Source: Lentisphaeria bacterium (lineage in GTDB: Bacteria; Verrucomicrobiota; Lentisphaeria; Victivallales; Victivallaceae). From it: a DNA stretch of 64,000 nt. The translations under genes and the position numbers were made by a program. Shown here one piece after another: positions 63,725-64,000 of this stretch. The stretch lies in NCBI GenBank assembly GCA_900768515.1, contig CAAGDG010000142.1, forward strand, positions 20,368-84,367, in the 5' to 3' direction. Every line of letters starts with the position of its first letter. The stretch's first letter is position 1. Under the pieces are notes generated by a model that saw only the letters and a list, made by a program, of their open reading frames with translations, had not been told where the DNA came from and searched no databases.

Positions 63725-64000
63725 ATCGTGATTTGACGTAATTTGAAGGTGGGTTATATTCGGTTACAGGGCGAATGTATACGGAATTCAGTTGTGATTT
63801 GACGTAATTTGAAGGCGGGTTATATTGATTTGAATTTTGATACTCTCGATGTTATGTTGTGATTTGACGTAATTTGAAGGCGGGTTATATTGGCGTTCGG
63901 GTTGAGGATGTCGAAACCTTCGTTGTGATTTGACGTAATTTGAAGGCGGGTTATATTAAACTAGTTGATTTCAACCTCAATTGCGTTGTTGTAATTTGAC
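63725..64000 (+). CRISPR. CRISPR array (four repeats, a fifth cut by the window edge), probable type II-C
   Basis: 36-bp repeats at 63725-63760, 63791-63826, 63856-63891 and 63922-63957, plus 13 bases of a fifth at 63988-64000. Repeats 2-4 are identical, beginning GTTGTGATTTGACG and ending GGCGGGTTATATT. Repeat 1 differs at positions 1, 3 and 26, and the partial fifth at position 6. Spacers are 30, 29, 30 and 30 bp and look unrelated to each other. Repeat length, spacer length and a GTTGTG start fit type II. The repeat contains TTGACG-16 bp-TATATT, a promoter-like pair. No cas gene is in the window; they would lie to the right. Confidence 0.95.

Overview
The window is about 60% GC, gene-dense and almost free of mobile DNA. 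It most likely comes from a Lentisphaerota (Victivallis-like, PVC superphylum) chromosome. This is an inference from three things. There are three pseudopilins with the [13 protein letters not shown] signature and an H-X9/10-DG C-terminal motif. They sit beside private LacI/GntR regulators and secreted polysaccharide-degrading enzymes. Housekeeping genes (xseA, ispD, gatA, carB, serS, a PPi-type phosphofructokinase) show the operon mixing common in that phylum. No rRNA, transposase or phage gene was seen.

Layout. 1-864: 5' part of a LolC/LolE-type permease (minus). 1143-5568: complete phosphate uptake operon pstS-pstC-pstA-pstB-phoU, followed by tRNA-Glu and a terminator. 6109-13332: a 2407-residue surface protein without a normal signal peptide, with a beta-helix-like N-terminus, FnIII-like modules and five C-terminal repeats. 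13485-14654: AGE-family epimerase. 14986-19786: two PilT-like ATPases, signal peptidase I, a small membrane-anchored protein and a PHP phosphoesterase, probably one operon. 19825-22628: two pseudopilins (minus) and a divergent LacI regulator. 22766-26264: minus operon of low-molecular-weight phosphatase, an RpiB-GlyA fusion and serS. 26429-28625: a small PII/CutA-like protein, a site-2-protease-like protein and xseA. 28721-30854: TolQ/ExbB-ExbD-TonB (minus). 30976-31962: ROK sugar kinase. 32037-34034: GH36-type alpha-galactosidase. 34214-37454: an ankyrin/FGE-like/LamG protein and a lipoprotein. 37439-42777: minus run of PPi-phosphofructokinase, gatC, gatA, ispD, yraN and comF. 42983-50801: S41 protease, carB, a GAF-SpoIIE phosphatase, a tandem NDK-like protein and a fluoride channel. 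50836-52236: a GT39-like membrane glycosyltransferase. 52364-56532: GntR regulator, pseudopilin and heparinase-like lyase. 56724-60891: LacI regulator and a large clan-A glycoside hydrolase. 61089-63447: zinc-ribbon membrane protein and FAD-dependent oxidoreductase. 63725-64000: start of a CRISPR array running out of the window.

Themes. Carbohydrate capture recurs as small regulator plus pseudopilin plus hydrolase cassettes, with operator-like inverted repeats at the regulator promoters. Many genes are preceded by TTGNNN, 16-18 bp, then TATATT or a close variant. The same arrangement lies inside every complete CRISPR repeat, so each repeat probably carries its own promoter, as known for type II-C arrays of Neisseria. 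The most notable protein-level items are the RpiB-GlyA fusion beside a YwlE-like phosphatase, the FGE-like domain without catalytic cysteines fused to ankyrin and LamG-like modules, the two-domain NDK with one degraded half, and pseudopilins lacking Gly at -1.
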